Shown here in pieces: positions 34,236 through 41,776 of a stretch of DNA of 44,400 bases. A program made the position numbers and the translations under genes. The notes beneath the pieces are model-generated. The model saw nothing but the letters and a program-made list of their open reading frames with translations, ran no database searches and was not told the origin of the DNA. Positions within the stretch are counted from its first letter, which is position 1. Every line of letters starts with the position of its first letter. This stretch comes from Fibrobacter sp. (GTDB lineage: Bacteria; Fibrobacterota; Fibrobacteria; Fibrobacterales; Fibrobacteraceae), in assembly GCA_017526585.1 (NCBI GenBank), contig JAFXRC010000035.1, positions 1 to 44,400 on the forward strand, read 5' to 3'.

Positions 34236-35429
34236 ATGGCAAATTTTGCATCAAACCAATATGATGTAGTGGTTTGCGGGGCCGGTCCTGCCGGTCTCAT
34301 GGCCGCTTGTACCCTGGGTCGCTTGACTGGCGGTGCTAGACGGATTTTGCTTTTAGACAAGAAGGAACCCTGGAAGGAACCTATCTTTTGCGCCGAGGCT
34401 GTCTCCAAGGATCGCCTGAACTCCCTTTGGCCGGTGAACGATTCGTTTGTCCGTGGAAATCTTTCCGGGATATATTTTACATCGCCCAAGCGTTTCCGCG
34501 CAGAATTTTACAGTAAAGATTGTGGATTGATTCTGGATCGCGCCCATTTTCACCATGACCTTTCGGATGGGTGTGTGTCGGCGGGTGTAGAATGCCACTA
34601 CGATGCGCTCATCAAGAAGCTTGAAAAGACGACCGACGGCTGGAAGCTTTCGGTACAGTCGTCTGGCGAGATGGTTGAAATCCAATCGACGGCGGTCATC
34701 GACGCTTCGGGCCCAAGCTGCAAGCTGACTCGCGGAATCGAATGCCTTGAAGGCATCGAGTCGGGCGATACCGATTTGGAACCCGCCATCTTTGCGGTGG
34801 CTGACGGAATTGAACACAGCAAGGAACACATCGAGCTTTTCTTCGGTTCTGAATTTGAATCGGGTTACGGCTGGATTTTCCCGCGCGACGGCAAGGAAGT
34901 GAATATCGGCTTCGTGCTGGGGAAGGATGTGGAACACAAGGTTCCCCTGCGTCAGAAATTGCTGGACTTTATTGCTCGCGATTACCCCAAGGCGACTGTC
35001 AAGGCGGTGTACGGCGGCATGATCGCTTGTGGACAATCGCAAAAGCCCATGGCGAAGTGCGGTCTCTTCAAGGCGGGCGATGCGGCAAGCTGCGTGAACC
35101 CTATCAGCCGTTCAGGAATTGTCGAAGCTTTGCTGTGCGGCAAGGTCGTTGCTGAATCGGTCAAGGAATGGCTAGATGATTCCGGCGCGAACCGCAGCAG
35201 TATCGAGTCGAAGGTGCTTTCCCGCTGGATGGAGCTCCTTGGCAACAAGCACCTGCAGGTAGCGCGCGCCAAGGTTGGCTTTAATAAAATTAGCGACAGG
35301 CAGTTTGACCGTGCGGCAGAAAGACTTTCGAGGCTTCCGCGCGAAAAGCAGACGCTGTTCCGTATCTTCTTTAATGTTTTGTGGGCGGCACCTTCCCTGA
35401 TTTGGAAGATGCGCTCGTTCTTGCGGTAG
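34236..35429 (+). CDS. Geranylgeranyl-reductase-family FAD oxidoreductase
   Basis: A 397-residue flavoprotein of the geranylgeranyl reductase (GGR) family. FAD-binding motif YDVVVCGAGPAGLMAA (residues about 9-24) and a second FAD motif (GLFKAGDAASCVNPISRSGI) are clear. The C-terminal part is helical. Members saturate isoprenoid chains, for example in menaquinones, archaeal lipids or chlorophyll precursors, or act as general oxidoreductases. The substrate here is not known. I used the ATG at 34236-34238 rather than a TTG 12 nt upstream; TGCTAATTT, a -10-like motif, ends 10 nt before the ATG and no ribosome site is seen. sufE begins 4 nt after the stop, suggesting an operon with sufE, a membrane protein and perhaps argG. 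Confidence 0.85.
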   Translation: MANFASNQYDVVVCGAGPAGLMAACTLGRLTGGARRILLLDKKEPWKEPIFCAEAVSKDRLNSLWPVNDSFVRGNLSGIYFTSPKRFRAEFYSKDCGLILDRAHFHHDLSDGCVSAGVECHYDALIKKLEKTTDGWKLSVQSSGEMVEIQSTAVIDASGPSCKLTRGIECLEGIESGDTDLEPAIFAVADGIEHSKEHIELFFGSEFESGYGWIFPRDGKEVNIGFVLGKDVEHKVPLRQKLLDFIARDYPKATVKAVYGGMIACGQSQKPMAKCGLFKAGDAASCVNPISRSGIVEALLCGKVVAESVKEWLDDSGANRSSIESKVLSRWMELLGNKHLQVARAKVGFNKISDRQFDRAAERLSRLPREKQTLFRIFFNVLWAAPSLIWKMRSFLR

Positions 35430-35433
35430 GTTT

Positions 35434-35892
35434 ATGGAAGCAGCAATCAGCGAACAGATGAATGCGCGATTAAGTGAAATCCGCGAAAAGTTTGCGGGCT
35501 TTAGCGACCCCGACGACAAGTGGAAATTCCTTTTGGATTTGGCGCGTGCCCATAAGGGCATGGATGCGGCATTGAAGGCGGAAAAGTTCATTATTCAAGG
35601 CTGCGCCTCGACCATGTATCTGGTTCCGAATTTTGACGGTGCGAAAATCCATTTTGAAATGGATGTCGAAGGCGGCACCACGAATCCTCTCATTAGCCGC
35701 GGACTCGGTGCGCTTGCTCTCAAAGTTTATAACGATATGGCTCCGGCAGACATCTTGGCTGTCGACCCGAAGTTCTTCCAGGACATCGGACTCAATGTGG
35801 GACTATCTCCCACGCGTTCGAACGGTTTTGCAAGCCTTGTCAAGCAGATTTATTTATATGCGAGGGTCTTTGCTGCCCTCACCAAAAAATAG
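35434..35892 (+). CDS. sufE: SufE-family sulfur acceptor protein
   Basis: A 152-residue SufE-like protein that takes persulfide sulfur from a cysteine desulfurase for iron-sulfur cluster building. The family phrase near residue 25 (DPDDKWKFLLDLA) is followed by the active cysteine in IIQGCASTMYLV (Cys57); E. coli SufE has GCQSQVW at this point. The C-terminal helices GLSPTRSNGFASLVKQIYLYA match the conserved end. The gene starts 4 nt after the GGR-like gene and is followed 20 nt later by a membrane protein gene. No sufS or other suf gene is visible nearby. Confidence 0.88.
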   Translation: MEAAISEQMNARLSEIREKFAGFSDPDDKWKFLLDLARAHKGMDAALKAEKFIIQGCASTMYLVPNFDGAKIHFEMDVEGGTTNPLISRGLGALALKVYNDMAPADILAVDPKFFQDIGLNVGLSPTRSNGFASLVKQIYLYARVFAALTKK

Positions 35893-35912
35893 GGATAAAA
35901 AGTAGGTAGAAT

Positions 35913-36482
35913 ATGTTCAGTTTCTTGAATGGAAAGAGCCCCTTTGATGAGGCGGAAGAACGCCTGGAAGCGGGCGAGACCGTCAACGGAAAACCGAAGC
36001 TGCCGACCGGTCCGATCATGGGCTGGCAGGACGGTGTGTTCCTTCTGGTCATCATTGGCCTGATCGTGGGTGGTTACCAGTATTACCAGTATGTGAAGCG
36101 CAACTGTGCCGAAACCTTTGCCGCATGCGATGCTCTTTATGTGGCTGCAGGTCAGGATGCTTCGAAGTTTGCCGAAGTGGAAACTTGCTACGAGGCGACC
36201 TGGGATCTTGCTTTCGTGAGCGATACGCTCGAAGTGCTCCGTCAGAACCGCCTGGGCGAAATCGAGGATATGCGTAACGCCCAGAAGGATTTGCTCGCAA
36301 ATGCAAACGTAGCTCTCGATAAGGGTGACACCGCCGCTGCCGCAAAAATCGTGACGGAATACAAGGGAGCCATGCTCCTTTACACCGGCGACAAGAGCGA
36401 ATGGGACGAAATCGTAAAGATCGCCGAAATCCAGGCTGCAAAAGAGGCCGCGAAGGTCGCTGCCGAACCTGCTGCCGAGTAA
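35913..36482 (+). CDS. Single-pass membrane protein, function unknown
   Basis: A 189-residue protein I do not recognise. A cytoplasmic-looking N-terminus (1-40) is followed by one membrane segment at about 43-58 (VFLLVIIGLIVGGYQYY). The rest is a soluble helical domain that includes four cysteines (about 66, 72, 90, 107 by rough count) and a low-complexity Ala/Glu/Lys tail. Topology with the C-terminus outside is plausible from the charge pattern. GTAGGTAG precedes the ATG. It lies 20 nt after sufE and 49 nt before argG, and the short gap suggests co-transcription, though a TATATT before argG may allow independent expression. Confidence 0.7.
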   Translation: MFSFLNGKSPFDEAEERLEAGETVNGKPKLPTGPIMGWQDGVFLLVIIGLIVGGYQYYQYVKRNCAETFAACDALYVAAGQDASKFAEVETCYEATWDLAFVSDTLEVLRQNRLGEIEDMRNAQKDLLANANVALDKGDTAAAAKIVTEYKGAMLLYTGDKSEWDEIVKIAEIQAAKEAAKVAAEPAAE

Positions 36483-36492
36483 CTAGATTTTC

Positions 36493-36498
36493 TATATT
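36493..36498 (+). promoter_or_regulatory. Candidate -10 of argG
   Basis: TATATT lies 33 nt before the argG ATG, with AAAGGA as ribosome site nearer the start. The -35 region overlaps the upstream gene and is weak. Confidence 0.35.
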
Positions 36499-36531
36499 AA
36501 TTGCGTCTAAATTTTTCTCAAAGGAAATACA

Positions 36532-37803
36532 ATGGCTAAGAAAGAATCCAAGAAGAAGGTTGTCCTCGCTTATAGCGGTGGACTCGATACTTCCATCATC
36601 ATCCCCTGGCTCAAGGAAACCTACGACGTCGAAGTGATCGCTTTCGCCGCCGACCTCGGTCAGAACGACTTCCCGAACGCAAAGGCTCTCGAAGACAAGG
36701 CTTTGAAGACTGGCGCTTCCAAGTGCTACGTTCTCGACCTCAAGAAGGAATTCCTCGAAGACTACGTTTGGCCGACCGTTCGCGCCGGTGCAAAGTACGA
36801 AAGCACCTACCTCCTGGGTACCTCTTTCGCCCGTCCGCTCATCGCCAAGTATCAGGTGAAGATTGCTGAAAAGGAAGGTGCCTACGCTGTTGCTCACGGT
36901 GCTACCGGTAAGGGTAACGACCAGGTCCGTTTCGAACTGACCTACGCTGCACTCAACCCGAAGCTCGAAGTCATCGCTCCGTGGAAGGACCCGCGCTGGA
37001 CGTTCCACAGCCGCGAAGACGCTATCGACTACGCAGCTGCCCACAAGATTCCGCTGAACGGCATCAGCAAGAAGAAGATTTACTCCGAAGATGGTAACCT
37101 GTGGCACCTCTCTCACGAAGGTGGCGTTCTGGAATTCCCGGAACAGGAGCACAAGTACGAATTCCTCAAGCACACCAACACGTACGAAAAGGCCCCGAAC
37201 AAGGCGGATCACGTGACGATTACCTTCGATAAGGGTAATCCGGTTGCTATCGACGGCAAGAAGATGGGCGCTGTCGAACTCCTCGAATACCTGAACAAGA
37301 TTGGCGGCAAGAACGCTTGCGGTCTCTTGGACATCGTTGAAAACCGCCTCGTTGGCCTGAAGAGCCGCGGCGTGTACGAAACTCCGGGTGGCACGCTCCT
37401 GTATAAGGCTCACGAATGCCTGCAGCAGCTCGTGCTCGACAAGGAAACTTTGTTCGAAGCCCAGAAGATGTCTATGACCTACGCCAACCTCGTGTACAAT
37501 GGCCAGTGGTTCACTCCGCTTCGCCAGGCTATGGACGCCTTCTTCGCTGAAGTGAACAAGGTTGTTACCGGTGACGTGACCCTCAAGCTCTATAAGGGTA
37601 ACATCATTCCGGCCGGCATCAAGAGCCCCTACAGCCTCTACGACATGGGCCTCGGTGGATTCACCGACGTCGACATGTACGACCAGAAGGACGCAACGGG
37701 CTTCATCCGCTGCTTCGGCCTGCCTCTCAAGACGCGCGCCCTGTTGCTCGGCAACAAGACCAACGTCGACTTCGGCAAGCCGGTCGTGCTCCCGAAAAAG
37801 TAG
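36532..37803 (+). CDS. argG: Argininosuccinate synthase
   Basis: Seventh enzyme of arginine synthesis, a 423-residue ATP-dependent ligase of citrulline and aspartate. The P-loop-like ATP motif AYSGGLDTS (13-21) is followed by ATGKGNDQVRFE, which binds citrulline and aspartate, and the segment WDPRWTF-like PWKDPRWTFHSRE. Further family landmarks are HEGG and SRGVYETPGG. Length matches bacterial argG. Codon use is strongly biased. AAAGGA before the ATG supports the start. A terminator follows, preceded by a GTCATTGCG palindrome pair. Confidence 0.96.
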   Translation: MAKKESKKKVVLAYSGGLDTSIIIPWLKETYDVEVIAFAADLGQNDFPNAKALEDKALKTGASKCYVLDLKKEFLEDYVWPTVRAGAKYESTYLLGTSFARPLIAKYQVKIAEKEGAYAVAHGATGKGNDQVRFELTYAALNPKLEVIAPWKDPRWTFHSREDAIDYAAAHKIPLNGISKKKIYSEDGNLWHLSHEGGVLEFPEQEHKYEFLKHTNTYEKAPNKADHVTITFDKGNPVAIDGKKMGAVELLEYLNKIGGKNACGLLDIVENRLVGLKSRGVYETPGGTLLYKAHECLQQLVLDKETLFEAQKMSMTYANLVYNGQWFTPLRQAMDAFFAEVNKVVTGDVTLKLYKGNIIPAGIKSPYSLYDMGLGGFTDVDMYDQKDATGFIRCFGLPLKTRALLLGNKTNVDFGKPVVLPKK

Positions 37804-37810
37804 CGTTCAC

Positions 37811-37832
37811 GTCATTGCGCTTCGCGCATGAC
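37811..37832 (+). repeat. GTCATTGCG palindrome
   Basis: GTCAT then TGCGC-TTC-GCGCA then TGAC forms a nearly perfect hairpin directly after the argG stop. It is related in form to the element at 37885-37917. Confidence 0.6.
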
Positions 37833-37884
37833 ATGGCGGCTCGGTCAAAGCCATGTGAACATGGCTAAGACTCTCGCCTTGGAC

Positions 37885-37917
37885 GTCATTGCGAGACCTT
37901 AGGGTCGAAGCGATCCC
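37885..37917 (+). repeat. GTCATTGCGA...GTCGAAGCGATCCC element
   Basis: GTCATTGCGA is followed by the hairpin GACC-TTAG-GGTC and then GAAGCGATCCC. The layout parallels the GTGTCATCCTGAGCG family: conserved outer ends with a variable self-pairing centre. Confidence 0.6.
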
Positions 37918-37918
37918 A

Positions 37919-37959
37919 AAAAATCCTCGGTTCCGTTCATCGGACCGGGGATTTTTTTT
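37919..37959 (+). terminator. Intrinsic terminator after argG
   Basis: AATCCTCGGTTCCG (37922-37935) pairs with CGGACCGGGGATT (37941-37953) with one bulge and one T-G pair, followed by eight T residues. Confidence 0.88.
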
Positions 37960-38084
37960 GCTTTTGGACCTCTGCACAGGGAAAAATGTGCTGAAATTCA
38001 CAGCAGTGCTTTTTTTTTATTGACAAAGTGTTTTTTATTTTACATTTTTGTTTCAAATGAACTCCACCATATAAAGGGGAAATT

Positions 38085-39101
38085 ATGAATATCAAACAGA
38101 CGCTTTTGGGATGTACTTTGGCATCGTTTATGTTTGCCGCCTGTTCTTCCGACGATTCCGGTACGGGCGCGTCCTCCGGTTCCTGCGACACATCGGCTTT
38201 GCCCGCTTCGTCATTGTCATTTGCTTCTTCTGGAGAAGGTTGCGTTGCACAAGGGTCGATGGATGCCGTCGCCTTTATGTCCATGGTTGCTGATTATACG
38301 AATGCTGGCTGGCTTCCTGTTGCGGCAAATCCGCAACCGAATGGTGATGGCGAATATGTATTCTCCAAGCAGGACGGTGCTGTTTCGCATTCGGTCACAT
38401 TGACAACCACGGGTGGAAATGTGACTGTCGTGTATGTCAAGACCGGTGATACGCCGCAGACGTCTGATCCTACGACAGAAGTACCTGTCAAGAATGCTTC
38501 GACCTGCGATCTGGCAACAGCAAAGCTGCCTCCGTCTGAACTCGCCTGGAAGCCGACCTTTGGTGGTAGTTGTGAAGTTTCCCAGACGATTTCGCTTGAA
38601 AAATTGCAGAAGTTTGATACTCTCCTGATTGTGGCTGGTTACGAACAAACTAAAATTTCAAATGAAAGCTTTAGGTATACAATCGAAAAGCCGAATATGG
38701 AATCCGCTACAGTTGATAGAGATACCTTGCTGTTTACTTATTCGATGGAAACTTTCGTCGGAACATTCTCCGGCGTGACCGAGCCGATGACGGAAAAACA
38801 AAAATTAGGCTATGAACTGACCGAAGTGGCTAGAGCGAACTTGCCCGCGGATGTCTTTGCTAAAGGTAGAATAAGCAACTCTGGTGATAAATTTTATGCG
38901 GGCTCCATTCCAAGTGCGGTGAATCGCACCTACGTTATATCCCAGTTGAATAAATACGGCTGGAACTTGAAAGAGGGGGCCTCTTCTTATTCGGCTATCA
39001 AAGGTTCTATTACTTATAATGGAACCGTGTATACAATGGAATTGTATTACGATGATTTTACAAGTGGGGATGAATATTCCATTTATATCAGTAAAAAGTA
39101 A
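38085..39101 (+). CDS. Lipoprotein with three degenerate repeats, function unknown
   Basis: A 338-residue predicted lipoprotein with lipobox FAAC (Cys20). The mature chain appears to hold three diverged copies of one 85-100 residue domain at about 34-119, 141-230 and 250-338. Each has an LP-x-x-x-L/F start and a helix ending in A/Y-G-W/Y (NAGW, VAGY, KYGW), followed by beta-rich sequence. The first two have a Cys pair and are joined by a Thr/Pro-rich linker. No known family was recognised. AAAGGGG precedes the ATG. A TTGACA (38020-38025) with TACATT 15 nt later is a possible promoter. A role in surface binding is inferred from the repeat design only. Confidence 0.75.
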   Translation: MNIKQTLLGCTLASFMFAACSSDDSGTGASSGSCDTSALPASSLSFASSGEGCVAQGSMDAVAFMSMVADYTNAGWLPVAANPQPNGDGEYVFSKQDGAVSHSVTLTTTGGNVTVVYVKTGDTPQTSDPTTEVPVKNASTCDLATAKLPPSELAWKPTFGGSCEVSQTISLEKLQKFDTLLIVAGYEQTKISNESFRYTIEKPNMESATVDRDTLLFTYSMETFVGTFSGVTEPMTEKQKLGYELTEVARANLPADVFAKGRISNSGDKFYAGSIPSAVNRTYVISQLNKYGWNLKEGASSYSAIKGSITYNGTVYTMELYYDDFTSGDEYSIYISKK

Positions 39102-39117
39102 CCCTGTAATACGAATG

Positions 39118-39624
39118 TTAGAATTCCACCATGTATCCGGCTCCCCAAAGAAGTTTTGGGGGGTCGTGTTCTATGAACCGGTAGGCGGGTACACTAATTT
39201 GTGTGTAGAAACCGTAGATGTGGGTCCAGAGTTCAATTGAAATGTCGCCGATTTCCTTGTAGTTGTAGGGGAGCACGAGCAGGGCTTCGTTCGCCTTGTT
39301 GAACGCCTTATGCAGTTTATTGGGGGCTTCGGCGAACTCGTAGCCGCCGCCGATGCCTACATCGAAGTTGAACGGTAGTTCCCTGAAAAACGTCCAAAGC
39401 AGGCTTCCGCGTATTCCACACCAGTAGTCGCTTGGTCCGTTGTGTACGCCCATTCCCTGCACCCGCAATATGGCGTCGTTGTAGCCGACTCCGCCGACAA
39501 AGACGATCGGGGTCAGGTTCCTGGCTCCAAGTCCGGCGTCAAAGCGCCAGTTGCCGGCATGGCTGCAAATGACCGCAAGAAAGACGGTCAAGGCGATCGT
39601 ACGGGAAAAATGGCTGCAAAACAT
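39118..39624 (-). CDS. Small exported protein, possibly outer-membrane beta-barrel
   Basis: A 168-residue protein with a signal peptide (about 1-22, ending CSHA). The mature chain alternates hydrophobic and glycine/aromatic residues (DAGLGARNLTPIVFVGGVG, DVGIGGGYEF, WGAGYMVEF) and ends in Phe. This pattern suits a small eight-stranded outer-membrane barrel, but no family was recognised. No ribosome site is present, and TATATT (39631-39636) ends exactly 6 nt before the ATG, which would place transcription start at the A of the start codon. Convergent with the lipoprotein gene, 16 nt away, and divergent from the DUF3078-like gene. Confidence 0.7.
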   Translation of the reverse strand: MFCSHFSRTIALTVFLAVICSHAGNWRFDAGLGARNLTPIVFVGGVGYNDAILRVQGMGVHNGPSDYWCGIRGSLLWTFFRELPFNFDVGIGGGYEFAEAPNKLHKAFNKANEALLVLPYNYKEIGDISIELWTHIYGFYTQISVPAYRFIEHDPPKLLWGAGYMVEF

Positions 39625-39630
39625 AGGCTA

Positions 39631-39636
39631 AATATA
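39631..39636 (-). promoter_or_regulatory. -10 hexamer giving a leaderless mRNA
   Basis: TATATT preceded by TTTTGGC on the minus strand; the six bases TAGCCT separate it from the ATG. Confidence 0.5.
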
Positions 39637-39737
39637 GCCAAAAGCGATAATTATACTCGCAAATTTCTTTTTTTATTCCTATATTGTTTGACAAATCACG
39701 GCTTGGGGTTGACCGGGCCATAAAAAAGGAAAGAGAA

Positions 39738-40610
39738 ATGAAATTGAAATCCTTAATCATGGCATGCGCTGCCGCTTGCGCATTTGCCGCACCTGCAATG
39801 GCTGAAGGCGGTATGTTCGAAGGGGCTCTCCCCGAAAACTGGACTGCCGATGTGGTGGCCGCCGTTCGCTACAACTGGTACAATTTCAGCAACTGGCAGA
39901 AGGACGGTACTTCCAACTACACGTGGCTCGTGACCTACGATGCCGACGTGCAGGGCAAGTGGAAGGTCGCCAACTGGCGTAACCTGATCGACATCGACCT
40001 CGGTCAGACCTGGACTAAGGGCGTGGGCAAGCGTAAGTCCAATGACCGTCTGTTCTGGGAATCCATGCTCGACTTCAATATGACCGAAGTCCTGAAGCCC
40101 TACATTGGCAACCGTTTCGAAACGCAGTTCATGAAGGGCTACGAATATACCGAAGACGAAGATGGCAACGAAGTGAAGCACGCCATTTCCAGCTTCATGG
40201 ACCCCGCCTACGAAACTCAGGTGGCTGGTCTTGCCTACATTCCGAACGAAAACTTCTCCCAGCGCTTGGGCTTTGCTAACCGCATGACCATTTCTAATGG
40301 CTACGGCTACGCTGATGACAAGGATACAGACAAATTCGAAAAGTTCCGTGACGAACCCGGTCTCGAATCCATCACCGAAGCCAAGTACGCTTTCTCCGAC
40401 ATCGTGAGCTTCAAGACACGTTTGTGGGCCTTCTGCAACTTCGAAGGTATGGAAAAGATTGACGGCCTTTGGGAAAACTTGCTCTCTGTGATGATTGCTC
40501 CGCTCGTTGAACTCCAGGTGGGCTTCGACATGGCCTACGACTGGGATCTCGACGAAGACACGCAGTACAAGAGCATGCTGCTCTTCGGCCTGACCTGGCG
40601 CTGGTTCTAA
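39738..40610 (+). CDS. DUF3078-like outer-membrane protein
   Basis: A 290-residue exported protein. A signal peptide (1-22, ending AMA) is followed by alternating strands with W/Y-rich turns (YNWYNFSNWQKDGTSNY, WRNLIDIDLGQTWTK) reminiscent of the DUF3078 family of Bacteroidota outer-membrane barrels. The last residues GLTWRWF end in Phe, as expected for a barrel. I chose the ATG at 39738 because AAAGGAAAGAG lies before it and the signal peptide starts there; an upstream in-frame ATG adds 18 residues with no ribosome site. TATATT at 39680-39685 may be its -10. The 3' side has a two-tier hairpin and two terminators. Function unknown. Confidence 0.8.
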   Translation: MKLKSLIMACAAACAFAAPAMAEGGMFEGALPENWTADVVAAVRYNWYNFSNWQKDGTSNYTWLVTYDADVQGKWKVANWRNLIDIDLGQTWTKGVGKRKSNDRLFWESMLDFNMTEVLKPYIGNRFETQFMKGYEYTEDEDGNEVKHAISSFMDPAYETQVAGLAYIPNENFSQRLGFANRMTISNGYGYADDKDTDKFEKFRDEPGLESITEAKYAFSDIVSFKTRLWAFCNFEGMEKIDGLWENLLSVMIAPLVELQVGFDMAYDWDLDEDTQYKSMLLFGLTWRWF

Positions 40611-40617
40611 TAAGACC

Positions 40618-40660
40618 GGACCGGTTAAATTCTGCAGAGTCCTTACTCTGGAACCGGTCC
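40618..40660 (+). other. Two-tier hairpin in the 3' region of the DUF3078-like gene
   Basis: The outer stem GGACCGGTT (40618-40626) pairs perfectly with AACCGGTCC (40652-40660). Inside, CAGAG (40635-40639) pairs with CTCTG (40646-40650). No T-run follows, so it is not a simple terminator. Confidence 0.65.
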
Positions 40661-40670
40661 TCTCGCAACC

Positions 40671-40696
40671 GCCCCTGTTTAATAACAGGGGCTTTG
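40671..40696 (+). terminator. Intrinsic terminator after the DUF3078-like gene
   Basis: GCCCCTGTT (40671-40679) pairs with AACAGGGGC (40684-40692), followed by a short T-rich tail. Confidence 0.75.
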
Positions 40697-40732
40697 TTGC
40701 TCACAGAGACCGCTTGTGCTTTATCTTAAAAG

Positions 40733-40760
40733 AAAAGTCCCCGTTCAGGGGACATTTTTT
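40733..40760. terminator. Bidirectional terminator near rdgB 3' end
   Basis: GTCCCC (40737-40742) pairs with GGGGAC (40748-40753), A residues upstream and T residues downstream, so it can stop transcription from both sides. Confidence 0.78.
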
Positions 40761-40802
40761 AGATCCTTCGACTTCGCCTGACGGCTCCGCTCAGGATGAC
40801 AC
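40761..40802 (-). repeat. Dispersed palindromic element, copy 3
   Basis: Read on the minus strand it starts GTGTCATCCTGAGCG and ends GAAGTCGAAGGATCT; the centre forms GCC-GTCA-GGC. It lies between the shared terminator and the rdgB 3' end. Confidence 0.82.
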
Positions 40803-40808
40803 TTGCAT

Positions 40809-41432
40809 TTACTTTTCTAGATCCGCTTTCATGGCGCGGATGGCGTTGCCGCGGTGGCTGATGCCTTTCTTTTCGGCAAGCTCCATCTGCGCAAAGGTGC
40901 GGTTGAATCCGTCGGGAACAAACAGCGGGTCGTAGCCGAAGCCCATGTCGCCGATGGGGGCGTGGTTAATTTGTCCGCGACATTCCCCTTCGTAAATTTT
41001 CGGCTCGCTAACGGTCCACTTGCCGTCGATTTCTGCTACCTTCTGGTAAGAGAGCGCGCAGAAATAGCGGGCGCTGCGGTCCTTGACGCCTTCAAGCTTT
41101 TCCATGAGCTTATCGTTGTTCGCCTGGTCGTTTCCGTGATAGCCGCAATAGCGCGCACTGTAAATACCCGGTTCACCGTTCAGTGCGAACACTTCCAAGC
41201 CGGAATCGTCTGCAAGCACAGACGCCTCGATATGCTTTTCGCAAAGCCACTTGGCAACGGTGCTCGACTTGATGATGGCGTTCGCTTCGAAGGAATCGCC
41301 GTCTTCGACGATATCGTCTGTAAAGCCGATGTCCTTGAGCGTCTTGAATTCCTTATTCTCGGTCCCGAGGATGTGGGCGAAGTCTCTAATCTTTCCTGGA
41401 TTTCCCGTTGCGATTACGAATAAATGCTTCAT
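40809..41432 (-). CDS. rdgB: dITP/XTP pyrophosphatase RdgB (HAM1 family)
   Basis: A 207-residue housecleaning enzyme that hydrolyses deaminated purine nucleoside triphosphates. The N-terminal ATGNPGKIRDF is the family substrate motif, followed by DGDSFEANAIIKS (metal and substrate region), ADDSGLEV and the C-terminal GYDPLFVPDG and SHRGNAIRAM motifs. All key segments are present and the length is normal. The ATG is preceded by GAGAG. A TM2 protein gene lies 49 nt upstream on the same strand and may share a transcript. Confidence 0.95.
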   Translation of the reverse strand: MKHLFVIATGNPGKIRDFAHILGTENKEFKTLKDIGFTDDIVEDGDSFEANAIIKSSTVAKWLCEKHIEASVLADDSGLEVFALNGEPGIYSARYCGYHGNDQANNDKLMEKLEGVKDRSARYFCALSYQKVAEIDGKWTVSEPKIYEGECRGQINHAPIGDMGFGYDPLFVPDGFNRTFAQMELAEKKGISHRGNAIRAMKADLEK

Positions 41433-41481
41433 TTTAAAATATCTCTCGTCTTTCGCCTGTAGGCTCGTAGAGCCGTTCTTT

Positions 41482-41673
41482 CTAGTAATGTTCCGGTTTC
41501 ATCACGATAAGGATCGCATCGACGACGATGCCAACGCCGAAGAGCCCGCCGGTGCAAAGCCAGAGAATGCCCGTCCAGATTTTACCTTCATAAAAACGGT
41601 GTATGCCAAGATAGCCTAGCAAAATGCAAAGGGCGAGGGCAATCCATTTGTTGTGTTCACCTTGTGCGGGCAT
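41482..41673 (-). CDS. TM2 domain small membrane protein
   Basis: A 63-residue membrane protein. The TM2 family signature is clear: two hydrophobic helices (about 10-24 and 33-56) joined by the GIHRFYEGKIWTG turn. The molecular function of TM2 proteins is poorly defined. AAAGGAG precedes the ATG, and TATATT lies on the minus strand further upstream. Divergent from the AAA+ gene, with only 103 nt between their starts, and directly upstream of rdgB. Confidence 0.9.
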   Translation of the reverse strand: MPAQGEHNKWIALALCILLGYLGIHRFYEGKIWTGILWLCTGGLFGVGIVVDAILIVMKPEHY

Positions 41674-41740
41674 AAGGAGCTCCTTTAGTTGTATACAAAT
41701 ATAGAAAAAGCGTGCTTTTTCGGCTTATTTCGCCCAAGGG

Positions 41741-41769
41741 TTACCAAAATGATACAATTATCTTATATT
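41741..41769 (+). promoter_or_regulatory. Promoter of the membrane AAA+ gene (TTACCA-17-TATATT), leaderless type
   Basis: TTACCA (41741-41746) and TATATT (41764-41769) with a 17-nt spacer; only 7 nt (TACAAAT) separate the -10 from the ATG, and no ribosome site is present. Confidence 0.65.
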
Positions 41770-41776
41770 TACAAAT

